The translations under genes were made by a program, and so were the position numbers. From Sepiola atlantica (lineage: Eukaryota; Mollusca; Cephalopoda; Sepiida; Sepiolidae), in NCBI GenBank assembly GCA_963556195.1, contig OY744553.1, positions 14,222,939 through 14,286,938 on the forward strand: DNA of 64,000 nucleotides. Reading direction: 5' to 3'. The stretch's first letter is position 1, and each line of letters begins with the position of its first letter. Positions 1-11,477 of the stretch are shown here, one piece after another. Below the pieces are notes generated by a model. That model was given only the letters and a program-made list of their open reading frames with translations, did not search any database and was not told the origin of the DNA.

Positions 1-695
1 TGAGTTTCGTCAAATTAGATTAACGAATTAACTTATTAACTTGATATATTTACTATAAGATAAAGGGGAGTAACTCTGGATTTTTAAAAATATTTTTTTT
101 TTTTTATAATTAATTTTTTATTTATTTATTTTTTTATTTTTTAAATTTTTTTTTTTAGGTGGAGATCTGTATAACAATATTAGTATATATATGCAACATA
201 CATACACATAATGCATATATACATATATATATACATATCTATGTATTATTGTTTGTTTAATTGTTTATCTATATATATTCATCAATTTCTTTACATATTT
301 GTTGTTTTTTTTTTGTTTTTTGTTTGTTTGTTTTTTTAATTTATTTATTTATTTATTTTTTTATTATTATTATTTACTTGTTTAATTTATTTTATGAATT
401 ATTTATTTAATATTTGCATGTTATTTGTATACATTCTATATGTGTTTGGATTTATTAATTAATAATGCTAGGTTATGGGGTGACTTATTTTGGTGGGTTA
501 GAAGAGTATGTTGAATATGGTTTTTGGTTTGTGGTTGAAAGTGTGTAAGGATGGAAGTTCATATGGGGAGGGGCCTGTTTGACTGTTTGGGTGTGTGGTG
601 AGTTTATTATAGGAGGTGAGTAATGAGTGAAGTGGTGGAAACGGACTCTGTTAAGTGTTAGATATGGGGGTTGGTTGGTGGATGGGGGGTAGATA
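1..695. other. AT-rich low-complexity DNA and 3' flank of a Penelope-like element
   Basis: The first 480 bases are T-rich and A-rich runs with short TA and TTTA repeats; no coding signal is seen. From about 480 to 695 the - strand continues, without an open frame, the pyrimidine-rich 3' region of the Penelope-like element that starts to its right. Confidence 0.6.
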
Positions 696-1775
696 TTATA
701 GAATGAAAGGTGAGTAGAGCTCGTGACGTTGATTGAGTGAGGGGTTTAATCTGGAGATGAGGATTGATTCTGTGATTCTAAGGTCACCAATGTTTCTGAC
801 AGACGCTAAGATGGAGACGTGAATATCGCGCTGAGTGTTTGAGCAAATCTCTATGTGTTTGTGGAAAGAGGATATACGGGTATTCAAGTGCTCCTTTATG
901 CGCAAGTGTAGCGGTCTTGTAGTGTTGCCGATGTAAAATTTTTTGCATTTATTGCACTGTAGTTTGTAAACACAGTTAGTGCGATGGCACAGACCTGTGT
1001 TGGGGATAGGACAATTGGCCAGGGAGCAGAGTTCGGGTGTGTGGTTAGTGTGTTTATTAGATAGATGTTGGCGTAAGGAGGTGCCAGTATGTGTTAGTTG
1101 TATGTTAAGGTTTTCCTTATGTATTGCCTTGCGGATGGAGGTGGTGATCTTATCGCTGAAGAAAGGGAGTTTTAAGAAGCATGTGTTAGCGAGGGTGCGG
1201 TGTCTATGTGTTTTGGGCTTATTTAGGTGGGCTATGGTGGGGGCGGGGTAGCCATTATTTTGGAGGGTTTGGTGGAAGTTTTTAGTGTGTGATATTTTGT
1301 CAGCAGCAGAAGAGCATTTATTTTGTATTCGGGTTATTTCATTATGGGCATAACTTAATTTGGCTTTTGTGGGCAGGGCAGACTTATAGTGTATGAAAAG
1401 GTTTTTGCAGGCAGGTTTCCTGTAGAAGTTAGTGTGTATAGAGCCATCTTCGGTGATGTTAAGGTTGAAATCAAGGAGAGAGAGTGAGCCGGACTCGTTT
1501 GGGTGTTCTATGGTGAATTGTATGTGGGGGTCGGTGTTGTTGAATGTGTTGAATATTTGTGTGGCTTCGTCTTGAGAGGATGTAAGGATTAGAATGTCAT
1601 CTATATATCTGGAGAAGAATATATAGGAGAGGCAGGAGTTAAGTGCTCGTTGCTCTAACCGGTTCATGTAGGTGATGGCTAAGAGACCGGAAAGGCTAGA
1701 ACCCATGGGGAGGCCGGAGATTTGTTTGAAAGTGTATTGCCATTTCAGCAACGTTTTCAATGTGTGACTTCTCAA
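696..1775 (-). mobile_element. Penelope-like retroelement, 5'-truncated (RT C-part + GIY-YIG endonuclease)
   Basis: A 359-residue open frame on the - strand. It starts inside the reverse transcriptase, at the conserved QISGLPMGSSLS stretch (about residue 18), followed by the RYIDDIL palm motif with both aspartates. The C-terminal part carries a GIY-YIG endonuclease: VYKLQC..C..FYIG, then LRIKEH with the catalytic arginine, and ITES with the glutamate. RT followed by GIY-YIG is diagnostic of Penelope-like elements, which prime reverse transcription at nicked DNA. The N-terminal RT fingers are missing, so this is a 5'-truncated, inactive copy, although the remaining frame has no stop and all visible catalytic residues are kept. 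That suggests a fairly young insertion. The listed start is only the first methionine of the open frame, not a natural start. Confidence 0.92.
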
Positions 1776-2127
1776 ACTACCTTATTCACGTAACCGCGTG
1801 CTACACACACCGGCATATCAACATTAATCGTCGACAAATTTCAACTTGACTGCGATAAATGTTTCAGTCAGCGAGGATTATACAAAAAAAGAAGAGAAAA
1901 AAAAATATGCTTATATTTCTGACAAGGGTGTTTATCACCGAAAGTACTCAAGTTTTTAAAGTAAATAAATAATTTATTTTAAAAAACATAAATAAATTGT
2001 GTTGTCCAGGTTTTCAAAATATTTTTTTTTAATATTCTCCTTATTATATATATATATATATTACCATATCATACGGTAATCTTAATATTATTATTATTTT
2101 ATTATTATTATTATTATTATTGTTATA

Positions 2128-2163
<36 letters not shown>

Positions 2164-2561
2164 TATTTGTGTATATATTAGTGAAATTTTAAGCTGAATT
2201 ATTTCGACACTTGATTATAGGCGAAAATGGTAGTATTATCAGTACCATTGGAGAGCCATGAATATTATAACTGTCTTGTTTTTAAATCTCCGAAACAGTT
2301 ACATGGTAAACAGCTGATGATCCCCGTGTTAATATTAGACGCTTAAGGTCTCCTGTTTTTGTTTCACTGTTAGATACTTAACACCCCCTTTTTAATTTTT
2401 TAATTTTTATTTTATTTACTTATATTTTTTTATCTATCTATGAATTTTCCAACGAATGTTAAGTCTGCAATATCTTGGATTTAGTTAGTTTCTCTGGGAA
2501 TTTAAACTGCATTTTACCTTTTTTTTTTTTTTTTTTTGTTAAATAGACTCAAAGCTTCTTT

Positions 2562-2568
<7 letters not shown>
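1776..2568. other. No gene seen; AT-rich with (ATT)n
   Basis: AT-rich sequence with a trinucleotide ATT/TTA tract at about 2085-2163 and a poly-T run near 2520-2537. No coding similarity was noticed on either strand. Confidence 0.5.

Positions 2569-2641
<73 letters not shown>
2569..2641. repeat. (TA)n microsatellite
   Basis: About 36 uninterrupted TA units. It gives a spurious YIYIYI translation. Confidence 0.97.
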
Positions 2642-2643
<2 letters not shown>

Positions 2644-2822
2644 TTTATTTGCAGGAGCAAAAGAACAGAACATTCTTTATACATGGGGGTTGAGTATATA
2701 TTGATAAGACAAAATCTTTTCCCAGAGTTCGTAGATTCTCTGCCATCGTCCTAGCAAAGAATCTCAGGATCACATCTTACCTAGTTCGGAGTAAATCACG
2801 AACTGGTTAATTATGCTGATCA

Positions 2823-2912
2823 CGTGATTTGGGTCAACCCAAATCACGATTTATTGCATGAATCTCGTGCAGTGAAGAGTGCACTTCCAGTCATTCATGT
2901 GACTGTTACAAA
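2823..2912 (-). repeat. Interspersed repeat, inverted relative to 4124-4205
   Basis: About 80 bases match the reverse complement of 4124-4205 almost exactly (core: dyad CAAATCACGATTTATTGC and the run GAAGAGTGCACTTCCAGTC). A 12-bp hairpin (2823-2834 with 2837-2848, 2-nt loop) sits at the left edge. A weaker relative lies near 8080-8230. Likely a SINE or the end of a foldback element; family not recognised. Confidence 0.7.
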
Positions 2913-4123
2913 AGTAACGAGCTGATGCGAAGTTGGAAATCTTAATAAAAATCGAAAAACATGACAAACGAAATCAGATCCAGGTCGGCGGACATCAGAA
3001 GAGGACCAAAACGTATGTCCCCCCCCCCCCCCAGGACTTTGGCCAGAGGAGAGGAAAAAAAAGGAACCCTTCAAACGCACCTACAGGTTCTTCATTTTGC
3101 GTCCACCTATTTCCAAACCAGCAATTTTTTTTTGTTTTTATGGAAATCGCTCCAGACAAGGTATGAAGCCACTTGATGTAAGGAACTAAAAAAATTATTA
3201 CTTCAAGATCAAAAACTAGCCAACGATAAGTGTTAGATGGATAGATTCTGACACAGAAAACAGCAATTCTTCCCCCTTTGTCAGAAACTTTTCTCATGGA
3301 ATGTGAGGACTAAAGGATAAAATAAGGGAAGCCAGAGGTCCACTTTGTACTTTCCCCATAATGTTGAAATTCCATACAGGTGCCCAAATTGCACATAAAG
3401 GTTCCTAAGTTCGACTACAAGGTGCCCAAGTTTGAAAAGGTGCCCCTGAAGAAGGTCGAAGATAACATCAGCCGAAGATGAGAATAGTAATCAAAATCTT
3501 ATATAGATAGAGATTTTGTCCGTCTGTCCGTCCTTCAGTCACAATTTTTCCGTCAGTTACAATTTTTTTAAATGTAATAAATACATTGCGGAATTTGTCA
3601 CATTTCGAAATATTAAAGATCTTAAGAATTTTTAGAAATGGAAAATATTGCATTAATAGTAAATAATAAATTCCCAACAAATAAAGTGGATGCCATGAAC
3701 GGAAATTGAAAACTGAAACCTTGAGATCTTCAATCTGAGGTTCTACCAACTGACCTATTTGGACTTGCTTATAAATAGAGCTTAAAACATTACCTTAAAA
3801 AAATTATAGCTTTGGCGTGACGTCATAGATTCATGATTCACGTCATGTTTCAAAACATGAATTCAAACATAAGCGATAATAAAAAATAAATAAATGAATG
3901 AGTAAACATTATCAATAGCGTTGGAATACTAGAATTTGTCGTCATAGGGCCCATAATTCTAGTAATTAAAATAATATAAACTGTAAATATACATCTTCTG
4001 ATGCATCAGTACATATTATCGGCAGACTTCCTGGAATTATTTGGCATTTCAGACTTTTAAACATCATACACCCTACTCCAGGTGAACTAGCCAGGGTTGA
4101 TCAGACCCTAGCTCGTATCCAGA
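2913..4123. other. No gene seen; repeat remnants
   Basis: Contains a poly-C run near 3020 and, at about 3445-3500, a decayed copy of the CTGAAGAAGG..GCCGAA foldback motif also found at 18.2-18.4 kb and 31.57 kb. The rest is AT-rich and unassigned. Short open frames here have no recognisable similarity. Confidence 0.45.
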
Positions 4124-4205
4124 TGGATAGTAACAGTCACATGAATGACTGGAAGTGCACTCTTCACTGCACGAGATTCATGCAATAAATCGTGATTTGG
4201 GTCAA
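4124..4205 (+). repeat. Second copy of the 2.8-kb repeat, inverted
   Basis: Reverse-complement match to 2823-2912. Together the copies form inverted arms 1.2 kb apart, which could be termini of one foldback element or two independent insertions. Confidence 0.7.
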
Positions 4206-4250
4206 AACAATAACCCTATAGTCCTCTTCATTTCAGTTACAGCCATCTTG

Positions 4251-4252
<2 letters not shown>

Positions 4253-4296
<44 letters not shown>
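4253..4296. repeat. (TC)n microsatellite
   Basis: Roughly 22 TC units. Confidence 0.95.
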
Positions 4297-4298
<2 letters not shown>

Positions 4299-4388
4299 TT
4301 GATGCCCAAATTACTGAAGGCTCTGGCCAGAGAATAGTTCATAAATCCCTTTCACCACATCTTTACATTCCTCCTGCTGACAGCTTCC

Positions 4389-4692
4389 GGCAAGTCATTT
4401 CAAAGGTTTCTTCCAAGTGATCTTTCCATGTCATAGAACAAATAAGCTGGAGGAGGAAACTGGAGAGGTAGGCTGGAGTCAGGTGGATGGAGCAGGCAGC
4501 AAAGTGTGCATTATGAGTAGTTTGTAGTATGACTCTGAAAAAGACCGTTTGATTGCTGCTGCTGCTGCTGGATTGTCGTTGCCATAATGAAGAAAGGGTA
4601 CCGTGATGTCAGACAAAGGTCCGTGGGGCAAGGTGCGGTCGGCAAGTCATTTCAAAGGTTTCTTCCAAGTGATCTTTCCATGTCATAGAACA
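4389..4692. repeat. 54-bp direct duplication with 250-bp period
   Basis: The segment beginning CGGCAAGTCATTTC occurs at 4389-4442 and again at 4639-4692, essentially identical, separated by about 200 bases of unique sequence with a short GCT run. Confidence 0.8.
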
Positions 4693-4713
4693 GCTTGCTT
4701 AAAGTATATCTTG

Positions 4714-5218
4714 GTTGGTGCACCATCCACTAGTCTCTCCCTATTAGACAAGGTCCAAAAAGAGTATCTAATTTAATAGGTCCTTCACTATCCACCAAGC
4801 TCCAGCTCCTGTCCCATTACCGCAATGTTGCATCCTTGTGCTTGTTTTACAAGTACTTCAATGGAATGTGCTCCAATGAACTTGCTGCTCTGGTGCCCGT
4901 TTGACATAAATACACTCGACCAACCCGACAATCAGCTAAATCCCATCCATTCACTGTGGAGGTCCCCAGATGCCAGAGAGCCTTCTACTCCAATAGGTTC
5001 TTTCCTCGTGCTGCCAGCTTTTTGGAACTCCCTCTCTGCTCCCTGTTTTCCCGACTTGACCGACATGCAAAAATTTGCAACTAATGTAATCAAGCATCTC
5101 ACTGCACAGCTCCCGATTTAGGATGACCCCCTAAACTGTCACCCTAATCATAAGTAGTCCCTTACGCCTACAGTGGATACTTGCCTTGTTTGGGGTGAAC
5201 TAAGTTAAAAAAAAAAAT
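4714..5218 (+). pseudogene. LINE family A, 3' fragment (Jockey/CR1-like)
   Basis: Homologous to the end of the LINE at 61.3-63.3 kb: the two share the run from GGTGCACCATCCACTAGTC to the 3' end CTTGTTTGGGGTGAACTA and an A-rich tail. The translated C-terminal region (RNVASLCLFYKYFN-like, then LPAFWNS) is broken by frameshifts. A 5'-truncated copy ending in an A tail is the normal product of target-primed reverse transcription. Not functional. Confidence 0.85.
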
Positions 5219-5572
5219 TTTAAATATGGTAATAGGGAAAGGATGAAAAGTAAAAGTTGAGATTTAAACCCGAGAAGATTGAAAGAGATATAAAAAAATA
5301 TTTCTATATAAATCCCGTGAGCCAATATTATGAATATCGTATATTTGGCCGTTACTGTTTTGGGGTTTAATGATGTGTCTTCTAAAGGAATTAGGGAGAG
5401 AAAATGGGTTTAAGGATTATACTTATGAAGAGATAAAAAGGTTAAAATGAACAACATTAATTAAATTCAAGTTTAAATCCTGAATTGAAGGACTTTAAAT
5501 CAATCCCAAAGGAATTTTAATAAAGATATCATCCGAGCGGTCTAAGGGCAGTAACTCTGCAGGGTTTTTGAA
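5219..5572 (+). repeat. Interspersed repeat R7, copy 1
   Basis: About 350 bases match 42345-42738 (shared landmarks: CGTATATTTGGCCGTTAC and GATGATGTGTCTTCTAAAGG). No coding frame. It abuts the A tail of the LINE fragment to its left. Confidence 0.85.
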
Positions 5573-5789
5573 TGATTTGTATTCGGGATTTAACATTATT
5601 AACTAAGGTATGGTGAATGCTTATGGAGGTGATAAAATTGATATGCTGATTAAAACTGGTTTGGAGATAAGAGTAAGGATTGGGTCGGCAAGATTGGATG
5701 TGTTTGGGAGATATGGGAGATTAGCATTATGACATGGTGGGGACTTATGGGAGTAAAGAAATGATAAGGCAATGGTCAGATGGATCTGT

Positions 5790-6092
5790 TTGGTGAAACC
5801 TGAACAAAGCATACCTTTTGGGTCTCTACTAACACAAGTCAACTTGAAAAGCCTCGCGGACATCGTGCAGAAGAGCAGACGACGTTGTTTGGGGCACATT
5901 GAGTGCAGCAATGGCTGGATTGCTAAAGTCCGATAGTTGAATGTGCCAGCAGAGAAAACAACCTCTGGCAGACCCAGATTGTCTTGGGAGGACGTAGTCA
6001 AACGTAATAGGAGAGCCATGAGTATGGATTCCGTTAGGCCTCACCAAAGACAAGAATGGATGGAAAGACTTAGATCGAGACTAGACAATTAA
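5790..6092 (+). pseudogene. LINE C-terminal fragment (RTE-like), family E
   Basis: The + strand translation shows the usual end of LINE polyproteins: LADIVQKSRRRCLGHIE, then SGRPRLSWEDVVKRNRR and HQRQEWMERLR before a stop. One internal stop is present. This region follows the RT in RTE/CR1-type LINEs; the RT itself is absent. It is followed at about 6150 by a GAT trinucleotide run. Confidence 0.75.
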
Positions 6093-7877
6093 GAGCCACC
6101 CTCATCAGAGGATTAATTGTGGCCTGATTCAACAAATAAACCAGTTGATGATGATGATGATGATGTTCATTTCGACTGTTGCCTTATTCGCTAATGTGTT
6201 TGTAAATATGATAGGTATGTAGATATGTGTTTGTGTATTAACGTACCTGTTTTGCCAATGACAGAGTGCATGTATGAATTGTGTATGTACGTGCATTCTT
6301 TGAGCGGCATATGTGTGCTTCATAGTTTGTGCAGTAGTTTGCACATGTCTCTCGTCATGCGTGTCCTATTGTCAAGAGTCTTTTGGACCGAAAGGACCTG
6401 GCCACGACCTATGTTAAAAAGGCCTGGTCAATGAGTCGGATTTATCTGCTGACGTCACAACATTTAGTATTATTATTCAAAGAGAAAGATTATTACATGC
6501 CAACACATGGACATATGACTGGTTATTTCTGTTTGTAATTATTTCATCTTTGATCTTGTAATTGTTTTATAACCTCGTAATTTAGGTTAATTATAAATAA
6601 TAACTTGTAAATAAATGGATGAACTATCAAGAGAAACGTTTAACAGATTTATTAAAACTGAACACAGAATGAATTAATGAGTTAATTGGCCGCTGGATGC
6701 GATTGATATATTAACAGTCTGACGCCGTGATCTTTTGTTTTTTTCTCTCTGGGCAGACGACCTCTTTCTCAAGGGCGATAACTCTTAACTCCCGAAATGG
6801 TTCAAGGGAGGTAATTCCGTTTTCGTTAGGTGTCCTAACAAATTGTTTGGGATTTTAAAAAAGATACGGATGATTTTGTTCATGTCGTTTTCATGGTTGG
6901 AAATCTCACAGTGATTTGAAGGTAAAACTATTTTTTTTAAACTCATAGACTAAAATCCAAGATGGTTGACAAACCTGTTTTGATAGAAAAGTTGACTGGC
7001 GTAAAATAATATCAACTAAAAGTTCGGTTGAAACTTGTTTCTTTTTGTATAAAAACAACTTTATTTTTTGTGTCAAAACGTTCTTTATGTGTGTCATAAA
7101 ATTCTAAAACAGTTCAAATATGTTTGGTGCTAGGAAAAACAATGATTAAAACATTGAATTTAAAATTCTCAACACTTTAAATATAATTTTATTTCCGGAA
7201 AAGTAATACAATTTAAAACAAGTAAAATTGACAATAAAATGAATTTGTTTATATTTTTATTTCCAAATAGTTTTGCATTTTTTATAACACTTAAAAATTC
7301 ATTATTTAATCAGTTTTTAATTATTTATCGTTTTAATTTTTTATATTATTTATCATTTGTTATTTTGTTAATTTATTTAATTACTGTGAACTGCCTATTT
7401 ATGAAAGAGTTAGTAGAGTTTTATTAATCTTTTTTCTTTGTTTTTAGTTGTCCCACTCATCACTTTCAATGAATTAGTACATATATTGGTTAAAGTGTAG
7501 TTTGGAGTCCTGAACATAATGCAATAAAAATTGCGTATACGCGATAAATATTGTTTCCTGATGTTGTTTTCGTTAAATGAGGAACCATTTCGGGATAAAA
7601 TCTAATTAGTTTTACACATGTAATCTTAAGAAAAACACGCTTGAAATGTGTAAATAATCGCTATATATTTATGAATAAAATTTAAATTTTCAACACATTC
7701 GGGATTTTGACACTTGAGTAAATGTGGTATTGTGGTAACTAATGATTTTAGCAAAGAGTAGGATAGACAGAGGATGAACAACAACATTCCACTCCCTACA
7801 CTTTTGATGGACATTTACCTCATTTTAAAAAATTTTTAATTGTATTTTTATATTTTTTGCAAATAAATAATTCAAAC
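6093..7877. other. No gene seen
   Basis: AT-rich. A 30-bp segment at 6397-6428 is the reverse complement of one at 9617-9646, suggesting ends of the same mobile element family. Open frames here are short and compositionally biased. Confidence 0.45.
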
Positions 7878-8054
7878 TGCAGTATCTGTTCTGATACTAC
7901 ACTTCATCTTCGGTCAGTGAAAGAGAAATCCTTCTAGACTGAGACAATTTTAATTGTTGTTCCAATCCGGAATGCCCCTTTTTGGAAGCTGAAATTTCCC
8001 CATATTAAAAACCAACCTTATGTCTAACTTTGCCCTCGTGCGGAGGCAAGTAAA
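7878..8054 (+). mobile_element. SINE with U2-like head, short body variant
   Basis: Starts inside the same head as the 8281 copy (AGTATCTGTTCTGATAC..CACTTCATC), has a different middle, and ends in the shared tail pattern CCTTATGTCTAAC..GGAGGCAAGTAAAT. A close relative lies at 40863-41052. See 8281 for the head assignment. Confidence 0.7.
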
Positions 8055-8280
8055 TGCAAACACACGTAATTACATTGTAGCAGTTACATGAGTCACCTAT
8101 TTTGTATCGATTTACGTGACTGGCAGTGAGTTGTGATTCAGCTTTGTGATTATGTAACCATCACCTGTTCACCGCACAAACAACTCACCTAAGCTCAATG
8201 AGATTCATATGCGATGAATCATCTTGGCGTGAAACACTCCAGTTCCAGCCTGAGAAATCAAGGGACTCCAGAATTACATT
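8055..8280 (+). repeat. Weak relative of the 2.8/4.1-kb repeat
   Basis: Shares spaced blocks with 4124-4205 (GTTACATGAGTCA, GTGACTGGCAGTG, GAGATTCAT..ATGAATCAT). Divergent, so only a tentative family assignment. Confidence 0.4.
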
Positions 8281-8672
8281 ATTTCGTCTCTTGGCCCTTT
8301 GGCCAAGATCAAAGTGTAGTATCTGTTCCGATGGATACTGCACCTCATAGACTGGTATCATGTTGGCCTTCGCGGCTTGATTCCGCCAGTCTATGGGTTG
8401 GTCCTGTGCAGTTCTAGGAGGTCCACCCTCCCAGGCTTTGCCTCCCCTCTTTGGGGAGGAGTAAGTTTATTGCTTACTGCTTGAGGTGCCCCTACCGTGG
8501 AATGCCGACGGGACTGCCCAGGCAATTTTTAATGGCTAGAGTGCTCACCTTTTCGGGCGCTAGCTTTTCAAGTCCCACTTTCCCGACCCAACCTTGGGTC
8601 GCATCTTACCTTGTGGGAGTAAGATAAAACTGGCCTTGTGCCTAACCTCCTGGAGAGGAGGTAAGTAAATAC
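8281..8672 (+). mobile_element. SINE with U2 snRNA-like head
   Basis: The first 50 bases closely follow the 5' end of metazoan U2 snRNA, including GGCC-TTT-GGCCAAGATCAA, GTGTAGTATCTGTTC and the branch-site-recognition region. Further on, TGCAGTTC..AGG..CACCC recalls the U2 3' end, and a stem (ATAGACTGG with CCAGTCTAT) lies between. The body continues to a tail CCTTGTGCCTAAC..GGAGGTAAGTAAAT shared with copies at 7.9, 40.9 and 48.4 kb. Repeated copies with a small-RNA head and common tail define a SINE. The U2 similarity is read by eye from known U2 sequence. U1/U2-headed SINEs have been described in crocodilians. Confidence 0.7.
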
Positions 8673-9653
8673 AATACTCAACCTATTATACAACCTTCAT
8701 TTTGTTCCTGTGTTTCTAGTAAATAAAACTCTCTTTAGTTGTGAACCAACGTTTATTTTGTGAGGAATGGTGATCCTGTTTGCTTATTCTATTTCAGTCA
8801 GATTTGGCCAAACGAATTGCTTTTCTAAGTAAGTTCGTCAATCTGATTTTCTTCTCGATTTAAACTCTCACCTGAAATTGTCTCTCCCTATGTTTTAACA
8901 TACAATCAATAATATCTCTCCACTTCAAATATGTTGATACTGTAATTAAAAACAATTATAATGGTCATTGCTTGACTTTGCATGTTTTTATTTTAATAAA
9001 ATATGTAAAGAAAATTGTTTTCAGATTGTTCACAATAAAAATAATAAACGAATTTTAGTCTTTAAAATCCATGAAACAACGCAATGTTTATTTACTTGAA
9101 CACAGAAACAATACGCACCATAACTATTCTTTTTGAATTAATTCTTATTTTGTTTGTTTTTTTAATTAATATTGAATAAAGTTTAGTTTCCGTATGAATC
9201 AGATTGTATTCCTTTCTTTTTTATTATTTAATGCAATTTTCAAAGTTGTGCAAATTAAAAAAAAAAAGCTATCAATCTTTATCGGCAATCTCGCTTGTCC
9301 TAAAGTGTATAACGTCATTGTTCAGTGAACAGGTAAAGAATAACAAAGGCTTGGATGAGGAGAGAATTTACGTACGTTTATTCCGTGAGGTTATGGAGAC
9401 GTTCGACCCCTAAGTAGTTCTCATGTGTTAGTACGCAGATGGTTAGTATATAATATATCACAACAGACCAGACCTTCTTAACGACGGGCATGACTATACC
9501 CGCACTTCCAGCCGACCGTGTTACCCCAAACCATGTGTCCTGGGTCTTCACTTTCTTCTTTTAATTTTCTTATTAGTCATATCAGAATTCTAGTGCTGAC
9601 GTCATTTTTCAGTAACAAGGTCTTCTTAACATAGGTCGTGGCCTGGTTGGATT
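8673..9653. other. No gene seen
   Basis: AT-rich spacer. No recognisable coding region, tRNA or repeat, apart from the 9617-9646 segment inverted relative to 6397-6428. Confidence 0.5.
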
Positions 9654-9702
9654 CTTTCACAGGCAACACGCATACATACGGTATGCGTGTTGCCTGTGAA
9701 AG
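9654..9702. repeat. Perfect 22-bp hairpin with 5-nt loop
   Basis: Arms 9654-9675 and 9681-9702 are exact reverse complements. The size is near that of a short foldback transposon tip. A miRNA precursor would normally have imperfect, longer arms. Confidence 0.9.
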
Positions 9703-9954
9703 AAAAATAGAAAAAAGAGAGATAAATGCTGTGTTTGGATTTTTATAGTATGCGCGATATTTGGAAGCAAATATATAAGTTCTGATCTTAGCATAGACTG
9801 TTAAGACCAACTCCTATAATATTATTTGTAACAACGAAAATGGTCGTCAAACGAAAGGAAAACAGAGCCTTTTTATAAACAACAACAATAAATATTTATT
9901 TAAATTATCTACACCGTTGGGTGTAGGTTGGAGAAAGTTGAACAGTGAAAAAAG

Positions 9955-10345
9955 TAATAGTTTGTGGGCCACCGCTTTTCTTGGAGGAATATATCTTCGG
10001 TGAAGACAGCTTCACTTAGTATTGGTGACGTATGCAGAGGAGAGGAGAACGCTGATCACCTTGTGGTAATGATTGATATCACGCTAAAATCTCGTCCAAA
10101 AGCTGATAAGCCGTTGCTCAAAACGACGAGATACTACAAGCAGGCTGATTTTGATTCCATCAGAGATCACATCAGAGACGCCCGAGGGAGTGAAACTTTT
10201 TCTCTCCATGCTGATCAGTGTGCAAATGAGGTAACTGAATGGGTCAAAGCGAAAATTCTACAGCAAGCTCCACTCTCCACAATGGTTTACCTCGAAATGT
10301 GCAGCTGCTATTGCTCAAAGGCAGCAAGCATTCCGACATAAATAA
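9955..10345 (+). pseudogene. LINE family A, endonuclease-to-RT linker fragment
   Basis: Translation in one frame gives ADKPLLKTTRYYKQADFDSI followed by SLHADQCANEVTEWVKA, typical of the linker between endonuclease and RT of Jockey/CR1-like LINEs. The last 145 bases match 61287-61362, where the same region lies upstream of the RT of the larger family-A copy. That copy lacks about 70 bases present here. No RT follows, so this is a fragment. Confidence 0.75.
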
Positions 10346-11069
10346 GTCAACTATTGTTGGTAGAGGAATGCCAATATGGTGGCATGCAATCCCAATGCTC
10401 AGGGTCCATATTTATTTGGGGGTCCCACGTGGTCTTGTTCGTTTACAATAGAAGGGCCTTGATTTCGTAGAGGTTTTTATCCTTATATTATTGGGATGAC
10501 TATTGCTATTCGGGTCACAGATTATTTTAAGGGAAATACTTTTAAGAATTTTTAATTGGGGTTTACTTAGCAATTTGTGACCAATTTGTGTTACGCACAG
10601 AATATTAAATATGGAATTATTAATCGACCACGTGGGGAACCAAAATGTCTAAGACATTTAAATCAACAAAGGGAAACAAACAAAGGAAAGAAACATTATT
10701 ATAATAACAACATTTATATAACTAATTTTACATTTGAGAGGAGATTTAAAGATCAGTTTGAGTGAAGAAAGTGTTCATTTTTCGTTTAGGTAACTTGTGG
10801 TTTTAGTAGAGAAAGTTCGTTGAGTGTACCAGAGTTTTGAGGAATGTCTGTATATATTTCCTAGTGTGTATATGCGTGTGAGAGATACAGAAATTGTGTT
10901 TATATGAATGCGAGCGTGGAAAGTTTCGTTTGTTTATTTGTGGCAATGTAATATGTGTGTGTGTTTGGATGTGAGTTCTTTGTTTAGTGAGGAGAAATAA
11001 AAGATGTTACATACTTTATGCCTCCCCCCTTTCTTGCTCAAGCCACGAGGAAGGGGGAGGTAAACAGTG

Positions 11070-11116
<47 letters not shown>

Positions 11117-11477
11117 TGCTGTCGTCTGGAACGGAAAAGGGAAGAGAGAGCGAGAAGGCTACTGCTGCTGCTTTTATAAGGGCTAAAATCTTGCGTTGGT
11201 CACTGGCGTGTCGTTCCTTGATTGGCTGAAGTTTTCAGCCAGTGTGTTTCCACAAGATTTCCTCTTCTTCTATGTCAGAGACGAAGAAAGGGTATCGGTC
11301 AACACAGAGAAAAAAAGGAGTTTAAATGAACGGCATTTGCTTTCTCATGTTGCCTTTTTGAGTTCACTACATGATCATCTACTTCCAGACTAGATAGCAT
11401 TTTTAAGGACATATAACCAAATATTTTTTTAAAAGGAAATAATACATGGTTGCCCGTCCGTTGACCCAGGACTCATC
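10346..11477. other. No gene seen; (GT)n at 11080-11111
   Basis: Contains a TG dinucleotide run at about 11080-11111 and poly-C near 11024. No coding similarity noticed. Confidence 0.5.

Noticed and set aside
2536..2754. YIYIYI frame
   Set aside because: TA microsatellite; same for 17.4, 42.8 and 55.4 kb.
8281..8430. Functional U2 snRNA gene
   Set aside because: The middle departs from U2, there is no recognisable upstream promoter, and copies share a non-U2 body and tail.
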